Source: Cytophagaceae bacterium ABcell3 (GTDB lineage: Bacteria > Bacteroidota > Bacteroidia > Cytophagales > Cytophagaceae). Taken from it: 64,000 bases of DNA. The DNA is taken from NCBI GenBank assembly GCA_030913385.1, contig CP133159.1, forward strand, positions 558,001-622,000, written 5' to 3'. The notes under the pieces were generated by a model. It saw only the letters and a program-made list of their open reading frames with translations. It was not told where the DNA came from and ran no database searches. Of this stretch, positions 50,878 through 60,691 are shown in pieces. Position numbers and translations under genes: made by a program. How positions within the stretch are numbered: the first letter of the stretch is position 1; each line of letters starts with the position of its first letter.

Positions 50878-52275
50878 GTCCAATGTAAAAGACTGGCCTT
50901 TTTCAGGAATTACCACTTGCTCATACCCTTCTTTCACAAGTGCATTTTTAAAAGCAAAAAGGCCTTCAGCTTCTCCGTGAACAAGAAAAACCTTCTTAAG
51001 TTTTGATGCGTCTTGTTGTTTGACAAAATCCATTAAGTCATTGCGGTCGCCATGTCCACTAAAGATATCGGTGTGAAAGACATTTGCTGCAACAGGTATT
51101 TCCCTCCCATTAACTTTTAGGCTATTGTTGTTTCTCAATTGATGTCCTGGAGTTCCTTCTGCACAGTATCCAACAAACATGATGCTGCAGTATGGGTTGT
51201 TTATGTTTTTCTGAACATGTGTGTTCATTCTTCCCCCTGTGAGCATGCCGGAAGATGCTATGATAATACAGGGTTGGCGGTAGTCAGAAATAGCTCGGCT
51301 TTCTTTGTTGGTAGAGGTGTATACCAAATTGTCAAAGTCAAACAAGGTGCTGTTTTTGGCATTAAAATCTCTGGCACTTTCATTTAGCCAGGAAACATGT
51401 TGTTGGTACACCATTGTGCTTTGTTCTGCCATAGGGCTGTCTGCAAATACTTTTATAGAGGGAAATTTGCATTCAGTAGCCAAACGGTGGAGCGTATACA
51501 ACAAAGACTGTGTCCGACCGACACTAAAAGCAGGAATAATTAAACGACCTGCTTTGTCAACACATGTTTCAACTATAATTTTTTCTAAGACTTCCTCTGG
51601 CACACCTTCATTAATATGTACGCGACCTCCATAAGTAGATTCGCTTACTAGGTAATCTACGGGAGGCAATGTGGCGGGATTTGGCAACAGCGGATAGTTT
51701 TTTCGCCCTATATCTCCAGAAAAGCCAATGGATGTTTCTTTGCCATCTTCTATAGATTTTACTACCACAAATGCTGCCCCTAGAAGATGCCCAGCCGGAA
51801 TTAAAGTTATACTGGCGCCTTCTTTAATTGGGAACTCTCTGTTAAACTCAATACTGACAAATCGGTCCATAGCCGTTTCGACATCCCTTTCAAAATAGGT
51901 GTCTTGCGGGACAAATTCTTTTAATTTTTTCTTTTTGGGGTTCCATTTTTTTCGAACCTGTTGCTTTCTCAACCCAGAGGCATCATGCAATAAAATCTCT
52001 GAAAGAGCTGCCGTTGGGGTTGTGCAAAGCACCTGGCCATTATAACCTTCTTTGTATAAAAGCGGAATTTTTCCTGAATGGTCTATATGGGCATGGGTCA
52101 ATACGACAAGGTCTATGGAAGATGGGTCAAACGGAAACAACTCCTGCTCTTCTCCAAACCTGCTTTTTGCCATGTCTGTACCACAATCAATCAGTACTTT
52201 ATACCCATCGGAAAGTTCTAGCAAGAACATACTCCCTGTTACTTGCATAGCCCCTCCATAGAACGTCAGTTTCAT
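50875..52275 (-). CDS. MBL-fold beta-CASP ribonuclease (RMMBL type)
   Basis: A 466-aa cytosolic RNA-processing nuclease. Metallo-beta-lactamase motif VVLTHAHIDHSGKIPLL (about residues 58-74), second motif in TLIPAGHLLGAAFVV (about 158-172), Asp in SIGFSGDIGRKNYPLL. The beta-CASP domain is at about 215-380 (GGRLIIPAFSVGRTQSLL, SGMLTGGRMNTHVQKN). The C-terminal RMMBL part includes VFHTDIFSGHGDRNDLMDFV and KKVFLVHGEAEGLFAFKN. The family includes CPSF73/YSH1-like RNases. Length is typical. It is monocistronic. Confidence 0.9.
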   Translation of the reverse strand: MKLTFYGGAMQVTGSMFLLELSDGYKVLIDCGTDMAKSRFGEEQELFPFDPSSIDLVVLTHAHIDHSGKIPLLYKEGYNGQVLCTTPTAALSEILLHDASGLRKQQVRKKWNPKKKKLKEFVPQDTYFERDVETAMDRFVSIEFNREFPIKEGASITLIPAGHLLGAAFVVVKSIEDGKETSIGFSGDIGRKNYPLLPNPATLPPVDYLVSESTYGGRVHINEGVPEEVLEKIIVETCVDKAGRLIIPAFSVGRTQSLLYTLHRLATECKFPSIKVFADSPMAEQSTMVYQQHVSWLNESARDFNAKNSTLFDFDNLVYTSTNKESRAISDYRQPCIIIASSGMLTGGRMNTHVQKNINNPYCSIMFVGYCAEGTPGHQLRNNNSLKVNGREIPVAANVFHTDIFSGHGDRNDLMDFVKQQDASKLKKVFLVHGEAEGLFAFKNALVKEGYEQVVIPEKGQSFTLD

Positions 52276-52300
52276 AAGCGTAAAAATTTCTCTATAAAAA

Positions 52301-52338
52301 AAGAACAGGAAGTTAGATAAAAATATTCCTGTTCTTTA
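52301..52338. terminator. Terminator between the RNase start region and the lipocalin-like gene
   Basis: AAGAACAGGAA ... TTCCTGTTCTT is a perfect 11-bp stem with A/T runs on both sides, ending the minus-strand lipoprotein gene. Confidence 0.75.
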
Positions 52339-52365
52339 AATAAAAAACCTATGTAGAATGTTTTT

Positions 52366-52752
52366 TTATTCTGCCGGAACTAAGGTTTCTGAATACTCCA
52401 TAGTAAACTCCTCCCAGTCCATCTTAATTTTATTGTCTGAAAACTCACTTAGCGTTACTTTTAGTACTTTGCTTTCTTCGTCTTCTTCGTCAAACTCCAG
52501 GGTAAGCAAAGACTTTTCTTCATCAATAGACCAAGTCCCTGCTTGGGTTTTGCCCTCAGCGGACTTTTCAAATGTTCCATCTTCATTGAACCTATACCAG
52601 GCAGAGTTAAAATCTCCTATAAGCTTATTGCCAGCAAATTCAGACTCGGTAACTTTCCATTTGCCTGTAATCGTTTCACTTTTATTTTTGGTGCATGACG
52701 ATAAACTGAGCGAAAAAACTAGAACGGCTAAAATCAACAGCGTATTTTTCAT
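52366..52752 (-). CDS. Lipocalin-like lipoprotein
   Basis: A 128-aa lipoprotein (MKNTLLILAVLVFSLSLSSC lipobox). The mature domain begins ETITGKWKVTESEFAGN, the lipocalin G-x-W start. It continues with YRFNEDGTFEKSAEG, TQAGTWSIDEEKSLLTL and VLKVTLSEFSDNKIKMDW, a small beta-barrel as in DUF5004/lipocalin-like families of Bacteroidota. The ligand is unknown, possibly a lipid or hydrophobic molecule at the envelope. Confidence 0.7.
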   Translation of the reverse strand: MKNTLLILAVLVFSLSLSSCTKNKSETITGKWKVTESEFAGNKLIGDFNSAWYRFNEDGTFEKSAEGKTQAGTWSIDEEKSLLTLEFDEEDEESKVLKVTLSEFSDNKIKMDWEEFTMEYSETLVPAE

Positions 52753-52856
52753 GGCAAAATTAGGATTATTTTCATTTTAAAAATAAATATAATTATTAAC
52801 TAAAACTAACAGGGGTACTTATATATTATATTCCTGTCAATTTCATTTGCTTTTAT

Positions 52857-54323
52857 ATGTTACGAAATAAAGTTGCTGTAGTTGGTGCTGGTATAGGAGG
52901 AATTGCTTGTGCTATACGATTGGCGTCAAATTATGAGGTTACTGTGTATGAAGCATCTCATGCACCTGGCGGAAAGCTAGCTGAAATTAAGAACGGAGAC
53001 TATCGTTTTGATGCAGGGCCTTCTTTGTTTACCATGCCTGAGCTGGTAGAAGAGTTGTTTTTGCTGCACTCAAAGAAGGCTTCTGACTATTTTAAGTATG
53101 AAAGGCTTGAGACTTTATGCAAGTATTTTTATGAAGATGGTACTGTTTTAAATGCTTATGCAGATCCAGCCGCTTTTGCTAAGGAAGTGAACGCATTATT
53201 TAATGAAAACGCTGAATCTATTATAAAATACTTAAAAAGCTGTCATGAAAAATACCGCCTTACAGCAGATCTTTTTTTGTTCAATAGTCTGTCGCTGAAA
53301 AGTTTTGCCACATCAAAAGCCTTTGAGGGATTAAAGTCTATTCATAAACTGGATATTTTTAGCACCTTGCACCAATTAAATCAAGCTCGGTTTAACGACC
53401 CAAGGTTGGTGCAGCTCTTTGACCGCTATGCCACATATAATGGATCTAACCCTTATGCTACACCTGGTATCATGAGCATCATTCCACACCTTGAGTATAA
53501 TATGGGTGCATATATACCAGACGGTGGCATGTATGCAATTGTTAAAAGTCTGGTGAAGCTAGCAGAAGAGCTAGGTGTTAGGTTTGAATATGGGAGGCCA
53601 GTACAGAAAATTGTAGTCCATAATAAAGTAGCAACGGGTCTGCAAGTGGGCGGGAAGGTTTATTTATATGACAAGGTTATCAGTAATGCGGATATCCACC
53701 ATACCTATCAAGTACTGTTGAAAGGCCAAAAATGGCCACACCGTATTCTTAAACAACCTAAATCGAGCTCAGCTATGGTATTTTACTGGAATATGAAAGG
53801 TTGTTTCCCAGAGCTTAAGTTGCACAATATTTTTTTTAGTAAAGACTATAAAGCTGAATTTGAGGAGATCTTTAGCAACAACACCATATCCTCTGACCCT
53901 ACCATTTATGTAAACATATCCTCTAAGCATTGTGCTGAGGATGCCCCTGAAAACTGTGAGAACTGGTTTGTTATGATTAATGTCCCTTACAATCAAGGGC
54001 AAGATTGGGCAAAGTTAAGAAAACAAGCAAGAGCGAATATAATCCAAAAATTAAATCGTTTGCTAGAAAATAATATTGAAGACTATATAGATGGAGAAGC
54101 TTACTTAGACCCTGTTTTGATTGAAGAACGCACTGCTTCTTATGGTGGTGCTTTGTATGGCAATAGCTCTAATAATAAGTTTGCCGCATTTTTACGTCAT
54201 GCTAACTATTCCTCCGATATTAAAAACCTATACTTTTGTGGTGGGAGTGTCCATCCTGGGGGAGGGATCCCTCTTTGTTTATTGTCTGCAAAAATAGTTT
54301 CTGAATTGATAACCTATGATTAA
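52857..54323 (+). CDS. crtD: Carotenoid desaturase, CrtD-like (CrtI family)
   Basis: A 488-aa FAD-dependent oxidase/desaturase. The N-terminal dinucleotide motif is VAVVGAGIGGIACAIRLA (about residues 7-24), followed by APGGKLAEIKNGDYRFDAGP. A middle motif RYATYNGSNPYATPGIMSI (about 188-206) is typical of the 1-hydroxycarotenoid 3,4-desaturase subgroup. The C-terminal FAD signature is LYFCGGSVHPGGGIPLCLLSA (about 459-479; more than one short motif). It acts in membrane carotenoid synthesis. No other crt gene is in this window. The stop overlaps the next gene by 8 bases. Confidence 0.75.
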   Translation: MLRNKVAVVGAGIGGIACAIRLASNYEVTVYEASHAPGGKLAEIKNGDYRFDAGPSLFTMPELVEELFLLHSKKASDYFKYERLETLCKYFYEDGTVLNAYADPAAFAKEVNALFNENAESIIKYLKSCHEKYRLTADLFLFNSLSLKSFATSKAFEGLKSIHKLDIFSTLHQLNQARFNDPRLVQLFDRYATYNGSNPYATPGIMSIIPHLEYNMGAYIPDGGMYAIVKSLVKLAEELGVRFEYGRPVQKIVVHNKVATGLQVGGKVYLYDKVISNADIHHTYQVLLKGQKWPHRILKQPKSSSAMVFYWNMKGCFPELKLHNIFFSKDYKAEFEEIFSNNTISSDPTIYVNISSKHCAEDAPENCENWFVMINVPYNQGQDWAKLRKQARANIIQKLNRLLENNIEDYIDGEAYLDPVLIEERTASYGGALYGNSSNNKFAAFLRHANYSSDIKNLYFCGGSVHPGGGIPLCLLSAKIVSELITYD

Positions 54324-54924
54324 AGCAAAACAAAACCCTTTGGCTGTTGCCTTTTTTAAGAAATACTTTGCTTGGCAAATTAAAAAGCATTTTTCATGTG
54401 TTAAAATTTTAGGGAACATCAATATAGACAGCAATAAGCCTATTTTGCTTCTAGGCAATCATTACTCTTGGTGGGATGGTCCTCTGATGTTTTACCTCAA
54501 TAATAAGGTGTTTAAGAAGAGGTTTTATGTAATGATGCTTGAAGAAACACTTTCAAAGAACAAAATACTCTCACAGGCCGGTGCTTTTTCTATAAAGCGT
54601 CAAAGCCGGGGTGTGGTAGAGTCATTGCAATATGCCGCAGGCTTACTTAAAAATTCTAAAAACTTACTTTGTCTTTACCCACAAGGGGAGTTCGAAAGTC
54701 AGTATAAAGATAATTTAAAATTTCATACGGGTTTTACTAAAGTAGTCAATGCTGACACAGAGATTATTTTTGCAACTGTACTGACAGAGTATTATTCTCG
54801 CAAGAAGCCTCAGGCGTACATTTACTTAAAGAAACATCAGGGCGAATACACTCCTGAAGATTTGGAGAAAGCGTTTCAGGAGCACCATTTAGCAAGTAAA
54901 AATGCTGAACGGCCTCCTTTTTAA
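54316..54924 (+). CDS. Lysophospholipid acyltransferase-family protein (PlsC-like)
   Basis: A 202-aa membrane-associated acyltransferase. The catalytic H-x4-D motif is LLLGNHYSWWDGPLMFYLN (His54, Asp59). The second and third motifs are FSIKRQSRGVV and LCLYPQGEFESQ (the latter a P-x-G motif). PlsC proteins esterify hydroxyls of glycerolipids; beside a CrtD gene a carotenoid ester or glycolipid acceptor is plausible. Coupled to crtD by an 8-base overlap, so a shared pigment or lipid pathway is likely. Confidence 0.72.
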   Translation: MIKAKQNPLAVAFFKKYFAWQIKKHFSCVKILGNINIDSNKPILLLGNHYSWWDGPLMFYLNNKVFKKRFYVMMLEETLSKNKILSQAGAFSIKRQSRGVVESLQYAAGLLKNSKNLLCLYPQGEFESQYKDNLKFHTGFTKVVNADTEIIFATVLTEYYSRKKPQAYIYLKKHQGEYTPEDLEKAFQEHHLASKNAERPPF

Positions 54925-54930
54925 AAGCTT

Positions 54931-57546
54931 TTATAAGTTCTCCTTTTCCTTTTCTGCTGAAAGTATTTTTATTTGGTTCAGCTTAAGCAGAGCCTCAACA
55001 GGTGAAATAGTGTTAATGTCAATCCCCTCCAAGAGTTTACATATTTTTTCGTAGTTCGGGTCAGCAGCCCCAAAAATGCTCAACTGGAAATTGTTTTTGG
55101 GCAACTCTTTGATTTTCTGTTTTTCTTTATCTTTAACTTTGTCTTTTTCAAGGTGGTGCAGGATTTCGCTAGCCCTGAAAACAACTGGGTTTGGCATTCC
55201 TGCCAATTGTGCTACATGAATACCAAAGCTATGCTCACTGCCTCCCTCTTTGAGCTTACGCATGAAAATGATTTTGTTTCCAGCTTCTTTAACAGAAACA
55301 TTAAAGTTTTTTATCCTTGGGAAGTCATCTGCCAATTGGTTCAGCTCATGGTAATGTGTAGCAAAAAGTGTTTTTGCTTTTGCCTTTTTGTGGTTGTGTA
55401 GGTATTCGACAATAGACCAAGCTATAGAAATGCCGTCATAAGTGCTTGTTCCTCTTCCGATTTCATCCATCAAGACTAAGCTGCGCTCACTAAGGTTGTT
55501 TAAGATGCTGGCTGTTTCGTTCATCTCTACCATAAAAGTAGATTCGCCTCTAGAAAGGTTGTCTGATGCACCTACACGGGTAAATATTTTGTCTACCAAG
55601 CCAATTTCTACTGATTTTGCAGGTACAAAAGATCCTGTCTGTGCCATTAGCACAATTAGGGCTGTTTGGCGGAGCAAGGCTGATTTACCAGCCATGTTCG
55701 GACCTGTAATGATAATTATTTGTTGAGATTCATCGTCAAGGTAAATATCATTGGGTATATATGGCTCTCCTGGTGGTAGTTGTTTTTCTATAACCGGATG
55801 GCGGCCTGCTGATATGTCTAATGCCTTCCCATTATTTATTACCGGCCTTATATAATTATTGTTGATGGCAGACTGTGCAAATGACATGAGGCAGTCAAGT
55901 GTGGCAAGAACCCGTGCGTTTTGCTGTACCGGAACAACATACTCTTCTGCACACATAACGAGTTCCTGAAAAAGGCGCTGCTCAATTATGTTGATCTTGT
56001 CCTCAGCGTTAAGGATTTTCTCCTCATAGGTTTTGAGTTCTTCCGTAATATAGCGTTCGGCATTTACTAAAGTCTGTTTCCGGATCCACTCTTCTGGTAC
56101 TTTGTCCTTATGCGCATTGGTTACTTCCAGATAATAGCCAAAAACCTTATTGTAAGCTATCTTTAGTGATGTGATACCTGTACGCTCTACTTCACGTTGC
56201 TGGATTTGCAATAAGAAATCCTTTCCAGAGTAGGCTATTTTTCGCAATTCGTCAAGTTCACTATCAACACCTTCATTGATGAGGTTTCCCTGATTGGTGA
56301 GCAGGGGAACCTCAGTCTTAAGTTCTTTGGTGATTTTTTCAACTAAAAACTCGCAGTTGTTGATTTGATCAGCCAGCTTTTTTAAGGGGGCTAGTCCACT
56401 TTCTTGAAGTTTTTGTTTAATAGGAACTGTAAATTCGAGTGCTTTGCGGAGCTGGTTTAGTTCACGAGGGTTAACGCGTCTTACCGCTACTTTGGAAATT
56501 AGCCTTTCCAAGTCTCCTATTTGCTTTAAGTTTTGTACAAGGTCTGTGAGTAAACCTTTGTCGTCTACTAATGCCTGAACGACATCGTGCCGTTCTTTGA
56601 TTGGGGCTTCTTCCTTTAGCGGCAAAAGGAGCCACTTGCGCAGCATTCTGCCGCCCATAGGGGTAAGGGTGGCGTCAACCACATCTAATAGAGGTACTCC
56701 GCCTTGGTGTTGAGGAAAAACAAGCTCCAGGTTTCTTATCGTAAACTTGTCCAGCCACACATACTTTTCTTCTGCTATTCTTGAGATGCTTTGTATGTGC
56801 TTTATTTCTTTATGCTCCGTTTCATTGAGGTAGTGAAATATTACTCCTGCAGACACAATGCCTTCAGGAAGGTTTTCTATGCCAAAGCCTTTTAAGCCTG
56901 TAGTGCCAAAATGGGATGTCAATGTCTCAAACGCAAAATCATAACTGAACACCCAGTCATCTAAGGCGTAGGTATTATATTTATCATCAAACGTGTCTAA
57001 ATAAGCTTGTTTCTTTGTTTTGCAGTAAAGGATTTCAGAAGGGTTAAAACTCTGGATAAGCTTTTCTACATAATCCTTATCGCCTTGAGAAGTCAGGAAC
57101 TCTCCTGTAGAGATATCCAGAAATGACACCCCTAAACTGTCTTTTGAAAAATGTACTGCTGCTAAATAATTGTTTTGTTTTACCTCCAGTACGTTGTCGT
57201 TATATGATACTCCCGGTGTTACCAGTTCTGTTACGCCCCTTTTAACAATTCCTTTTACAGACTTCGGGTCTTCTAGCTGGTCGCAAATGGCAACCCTCTG
57301 CCCTGCTCGTACCAGTTTTGGAAGATATGAATCAAGGGAGTGGTGAGGAAATCCAGCCAAGGCAATTTCAGAAGCTGTTCCGTTGCCTCTTTTGGTCAGG
57401 GTAATATTGAGGATCCGGCTGGCATTGATAGCGTCTTCCCCAAATGTTTCATAAAAGTCTCCAACACGAAACAGCAACAGTGCACCAGGGTATTTTTTCT
57501 TAATTGCATTGTACTGCTTCATCAAAGGGGTTTCTGAATGCGCCAA
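54931..57546 (-). CDS. mutS: DNA mismatch repair protein MutS
   Basis: An 871-aa MutS1. Domain I carries the mismatch-reading F-x-[14 protein letters not shown] (about residues 26-38). Core and lever domains follow. The ATPase domain has Walker [17 protein letters not shown] (about 617), Walker B and signature [16 protein letters not shown] (about 690), and [11 protein letters not shown]. The C-terminal dimer/clamp helices are present. Length is standard. It binds mispairs and loads MutL. Confidence 0.95.
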   Translation of the reverse strand: MAHSETPLMKQYNAIKKKYPGALLLFRVGDFYETFGEDAINASRILNITLTKRGNGTASEIALAGFPHHSLDSYLPKLVRAGQRVAICDQLEDPKSVKGIVKRGVTELVTPGVSYNDNVLEVKQNNYLAAVHFSKDSLGVSFLDISTGEFLTSQGDKDYVEKLIQSFNPSEILYCKTKKQAYLDTFDDKYNTYALDDWVFSYDFAFETLTSHFGTTGLKGFGIENLPEGIVSAGVIFHYLNETEHKEIKHIQSISRIAEEKYVWLDKFTIRNLELVFPQHQGGVPLLDVVDATLTPMGGRMLRKWLLLPLKEEAPIKERHDVVQALVDDKGLLTDLVQNLKQIGDLERLISKVAVRRVNPRELNQLRKALEFTVPIKQKLQESGLAPLKKLADQINNCEFLVEKITKELKTEVPLLTNQGNLINEGVDSELDELRKIAYSGKDFLLQIQQREVERTGITSLKIAYNKVFGYYLEVTNAHKDKVPEEWIRKQTLVNAERYITEELKTYEEKILNAEDKINIIEQRLFQELVMCAEEYVVPVQQNARVLATLDCLMSFAQSAINNNYIRPVINNGKALDISAGRHPVIEKQLPPGEPYIPNDIYLDDESQQIIIITGPNMAGKSALLRQTALIVLMAQTGSFVPAKSVEIGLVDKIFTRVGASDNLSRGESTFMVEMNETASILNNLSERSLVLMDEIGRGTSTYDGISIAWSIVEYLHNHKKAKAKTLFATHYHELNQLADDFPRIKNFNVSVKEAGNKIIFMRKLKEGGSEHSFGIHVAQLAGMPNPVVFRASEILHHLEKDKVKDKEKQKIKELPKNNFQLSIFGAADPNYEKICKLLEGIDINTISPVEALLKLNQIKILSAEKEKENL

Positions 57547-57717
57547 GGTAGTATGAAGTTAAATGTTAGGAATTATCAATATAAAGATAAAATTTTTTTG
57601 AAATAAAGGAAAGTACACACGGTAAGCTGTGGATAAGAAAGAAGCCTTCAAATGCTCGTAAAAGGTAATAAATATTATATGATGGCTTTGGCTGTTAATA
57701 GGCTATCGTGGTCATTT

Positions 57718-58554
57718 CTAGTCAAAAATAATGGTTCTGTTTCCATACACAATTACTTTTTCTTCCAGTACCAGTTTCAGGGATTTTGCAAGTACAATTT
57801 TTTCTATATCACGGCCTGCTTGTGCCATTTCGGCGGCGCTTTGGGAGTGGGCAACTGGCATAACATTCTGTGCGATAATTGGCCCCTCGTCAAGGTCTTC
57901 TGTTACAAAGTGCGCAGTAGCACCAATGATTTTTACACCACGCTCATAGGCTTGGGCATAGGGGCTGGCGCCTACAAAAGCTGGAAGGAAAGAGTGGTGG
58001 ATATTAACAATCCTGTTTTTATAGCTTCCCATAAAAGCGGGTGTCAATATACGCATGTATTTTGCCAGAACCAGAAAATCTGGATTGTAGCTATCTATGA
58101 CTTTCATGGCTTCTTCTTCATGCTCCTCTCTGCTTAAACCAACATGAGAAACATGGTGATAAGGTACGTTGAACTTGCCTGCTAGGTCACGCAGGTTTTC
58201 ATAGTTGCTAATAACAGCCAACACTTCTGCATTTAATTCATTATAATAATGCCTGATAAGCAGATCGCCCAAACAATGATGTTCTTTTGTTGCCAATAGT
58301 AGGACTTTCTTTTTCGATTTTGGCGTAAGCTTTATGTTGGCATTTGCAGGCAATACTTTATGAAGTTCATTTGTAACTTTGTCATAGTCAATACTTCCCG
58401 ACACCTCACTTCTCATGAAGAAGTGGTTTACTTTCTTTTCTACAAATTCACCATTTGATAAAATATTCAAGCCGTTGTTAAAAAGAACTCCGGTTACTTT
58501 AAATATGATCCCTTTTTCATCTGGGCAATCTATAAGAAGTACGTGTGTATTCAT
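57718..58554 (-). CDS. purU: Formyltetrahydrofolate deformylase
   Basis: A 278-aa enzyme hydrolysing 10-formyl-THF to formate and THF, which balances one-carbon pools. N-terminal ACT domain (residues 1-80: LLIDCPDEKGIIFKVTGVLF). C-terminal formyltransferase-like domain has VNIHHSFLPAFVGASPYAQA (about 183-202, the catalytic Asn-His region) and IGATAHFVTEDLDEGPII (about 209-226, the catalytic Asp). Length matches PurU. It is followed on the same strand by mutS, 171 bases away, so co-transcription is uncertain. Confidence 0.93.
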   Translation of the reverse strand: MNTHVLLIDCPDEKGIIFKVTGVLFNNGLNILSNGEFVEKKVNHFFMRSEVSGSIDYDKVTNELHKVLPANANIKLTPKSKKKVLLLATKEHHCLGDLLIRHYYNELNAEVLAVISNYENLRDLAGKFNVPYHHVSHVGLSREEHEEEAMKVIDSYNPDFLVLAKYMRILTPAFMGSYKNRIVNIHHSFLPAFVGASPYAQAYERGVKIIGATAHFVTEDLDEGPIIAQNVMPVAHSQSAAEMAQAGRDIEKIVLAKSLKLVLEEKVIVYGNRTIIFD

Positions 58555-58677
58555 TGCTGTTTTAATGCACTAATAAATTATATGCAAGATAGTAATTACT
58601 GCATTATATAAGCGTATAGCAATAGAGATATTCTTTTCTGAGAGAATTTAGCAGCTATAGGTCGCTTATGGGTGCTT

Positions 58678-59499
58678 TTAAAGCTTCTCGCCACATTTTT
58701 TGCAAAAATTGGCGTCAGGGTCATGCTCTACATGTGTACATTTGATACAGGCCTTAGGTTGTTTCCATTTAGGTCTAGATGCTTGGGTGAGTTCAACCGA
58801 AACAATTCCGGTAGGTACTGCAATAAGACCATAACCTAGAATCATGATTAAGTTCGCCAAGAACCTTCCTGCGAAAGTCAACGGTACTAAGTCTCCATAG
58901 CCGACAGTAGTCAAAGTTACTATGGCCCAGTATAGGCTAACAGGTATGCTTGTAAAGCCATTTTCAGGGCCTTCTATAACATAAATAGTGGACGCTACTA
59001 TAACGAGGACGGTTACAACAGCAAAAAGGAATACGGCAATTTTGTTGACACTGGCAATCAACGCAAGCCTAATCACTTCTGCTTCTGCCAAAAACTGTAT
59101 AAGTTTAAGCACCCTAAAAACCCGTAAAAGCCTTAATATTCTGATTACGATCAATGGCTGTGCGGCAGGTATAAATACACTCAGATAAGTAGGAATAATG
59201 GCTAATAAGTCTATGATCCCGTAAAAGCTAAATATATAGCGTAAGCGATTTTTGACGCAGAAGATCCGCATTAAGTATTCGATGGTGAAAATTCCTGTAA
59301 GGGAGTACTCCACAAGAAGAAATTCGTCTCCATAATCTTTGCGGAATTCTTGAATACTTTCCATCATTACTGCAAGCACACTGAATATTATTACCCAAAG
59401 GAGGGCTATGTCAAAAGCCTTGCCCGCTTTGGTGTCAGACTCAAAAATGATGATGTAGAGTTTTTCCTTAAGCTTTTGTGCTCCTGCTTCAGGTGTCAT
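58678..59499 (-). CDS. Voltage-gated-type K+ channel with C-terminal zinc ribbon
   Basis: A 273-aa six-helix channel subunit. S1 to S6 fall at about residues 25-45, 60-80, 88-108, 112-135 (S4: RILRLLRVFRVLKLI with Arg every third residue), 150-172 and 205-232. The selectivity filter is LTTVGYGDL (about 190-198). The last 30 residues add two CxxC knuckles, ACIKCTHVEHDP and FCKKCGEKL, a zinc ribbon like those on regulatory proteins. The channel likely opens on depolarisation. The ribbon is not a usual part of this family and may sense zinc or redox state, or mediate contact with a partner. Confidence 0.85.
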   Translation of the reverse strand: MTPEAGAQKLKEKLYIIIFESDTKAGKAFDIALLWVIIFSVLAVMMESIQEFRKDYGDEFLLVEYSLTGIFTIEYLMRIFCVKNRLRYIFSFYGIIDLLAIIPTYLSVFIPAAQPLIVIRILRLLRVFRVLKLIQFLAEAEVIRLALIASVNKIAVFLFAVVTVLVIVASTIYVIEGPENGFTSIPVSLYWAIVTLTTVGYGDLVPLTFAGRFLANLIMILGYGLIAVPTGIVSVELTQASRPKWKQPKACIKCTHVEHDPDANFCKKCGEKL

Positions 59500-59558
59500 T
59501 CCGTTAGGTTAAAATGGTTGTATAACTAAGAGTATAAACCTGTTCTAGTGGCTTATTG

Positions 59559-59644
59559 TAAACCTGAAGTATGGAACTTGGTGCGTTCAGAATTAGTGCC
59601 AATCTTTGGCATATAAAATAAGACGCAGTGCATACTTCGGGTTA
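59559..59644. repeat. Dispersed element family A, short copy
   Basis: TAAACCTGAAGTATG and CATACTTCGGGTTA form a near-perfect inverted repeat 86 bp apart end to end. The GCCAATCTTTGGC hairpin lies between. The AACCTGAA end matches the family. It sits in the gap between the K+ channel gene and the amidinotransferase pair. Confidence 0.6.
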
Positions 59645-59772
59645 ATGAGGTTAAACCCTTATTATTAACCTAGAGCAAGCTGTCTTGTTTGTAAGCAGGT
59701 AAACTCATTTCAATTTTTTTACGTTGAATCAATAGCATGTTGATCCACAAGATGTAAAAAAGGTTTTATTAG

Positions 59773-60684
59773 ATGAGCAAGGTATACAACATTCATAATC
59801 TTGATTTTAGTATAGATCAAGTTTCAAACCGTCCTGAGCCGGCAAGGGTTTTGATGACCACGCCTGAGTTTTTTGACATCGTAGATGTCAAAAACCCGCA
59901 CATGGAGGGGCAAAGTGGGAAACTTGATAAAGAGCTGGCCATTAAGCAATGGCATCAAATTAAAATGGCGTATAAAGAATTGGTGCATAGGCAAGTTTTA
60001 GACGCATACCTAGAAATTCAGGGGGTAGAAGGTTGCGAAGACATGGTATTTGCTGCTAACCAAACTTTTCCATGGATTACCAAAACTGGCGAGAAGGTGG
60101 TTATTATGAGTAAAATGCGCCACCCTTCACGGCAAAAAGAGGTTCAATACTTTGAGAAATACTTTCAGGGACACGACTATAAGGTTATACACCTGAAGAA
60201 AACCAACATGTTTGAAGGGATGGGAGACGCTATCCCGCACTATGGAAAAAACTTAATCTATGGCGGCTATGGCCACCGTACAGACCCTGTTGCTTATGAA
60301 GAAATCTCTGAGCTTTTGGATGTGCCTATAGTTTTGCTTGAATTAGTCAATGATAAGTTTTATCACCTGGACACTTGCTTTATCCCTTTGGATGAAAATA
60401 CCGTAATATTGTGTAAAGAAGCCTTTACCGAAGAAGGGCTAGCTGTAATTAATAAACTGTTTAGTGAAGTTGTTGAGGTGCCTGTAGAAGAGGCTGAGAA
60501 ATTCTTTTCACTCAATGCGCATATTATCAATTTGGACGGAGCAAAAACAGCCATTCTTCACAAAGGAAGCACGGTTACAAAAAATGCATTGCAAAAGAAA
60601 GGGTTTGAAATCAAAGAAGTAGACACTTCGGAGTTTATCAAATCTGGTGGAAGTGTATTTTGTATGAAAATGATGGTTTATTAA
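59773..60684 (+). CDS. Amidinotransferase-fold hydrolase (DDAH/arginine deiminase-like)
   Basis: A 303-aa enzyme of the guanidine-modifying family. VLMTTPEFFDIVDVKNPHM (about residues 27-45), EDMVFAANQTFPW (about 91-103), FYHLDTCFIPL with the catalytic His (about 196-206), and SGGSVFCMKM with the nucleophilic Cys (about 293-302) mark the DDAH/dimethylarginine-hydrolase-like branch. It may cleave arginine, dimethylarginine or a related guanidino compound. The next gene is an arginine-deiminase-like enzyme 7 bases away, suggesting a joint arginine or guanidine pathway. Confidence 0.75.
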   Translation: MSKVYNIHNLDFSIDQVSNRPEPARVLMTTPEFFDIVDVKNPHMEGQSGKLDKELAIKQWHQIKMAYKELVHRQVLDAYLEIQGVEGCEDMVFAANQTFPWITKTGEKVVIMSKMRHPSRQKEVQYFEKYFQGHDYKVIHLKKTNMFEGMGDAIPHYGKNLIYGGYGHRTDPVAYEEISELLDVPIVLLELVNDKFYHLDTCFIPLDENTVILCKEAFTEEGLAVINKLFSEVVEVPVEEAEKFFSLNAHIINLDGAKTAILHKGSTVTKNALQKKGFEIKEVDTSEFIKSGGSVFCMKMMVY

Positions 60685-60691
60685 AACTTTT

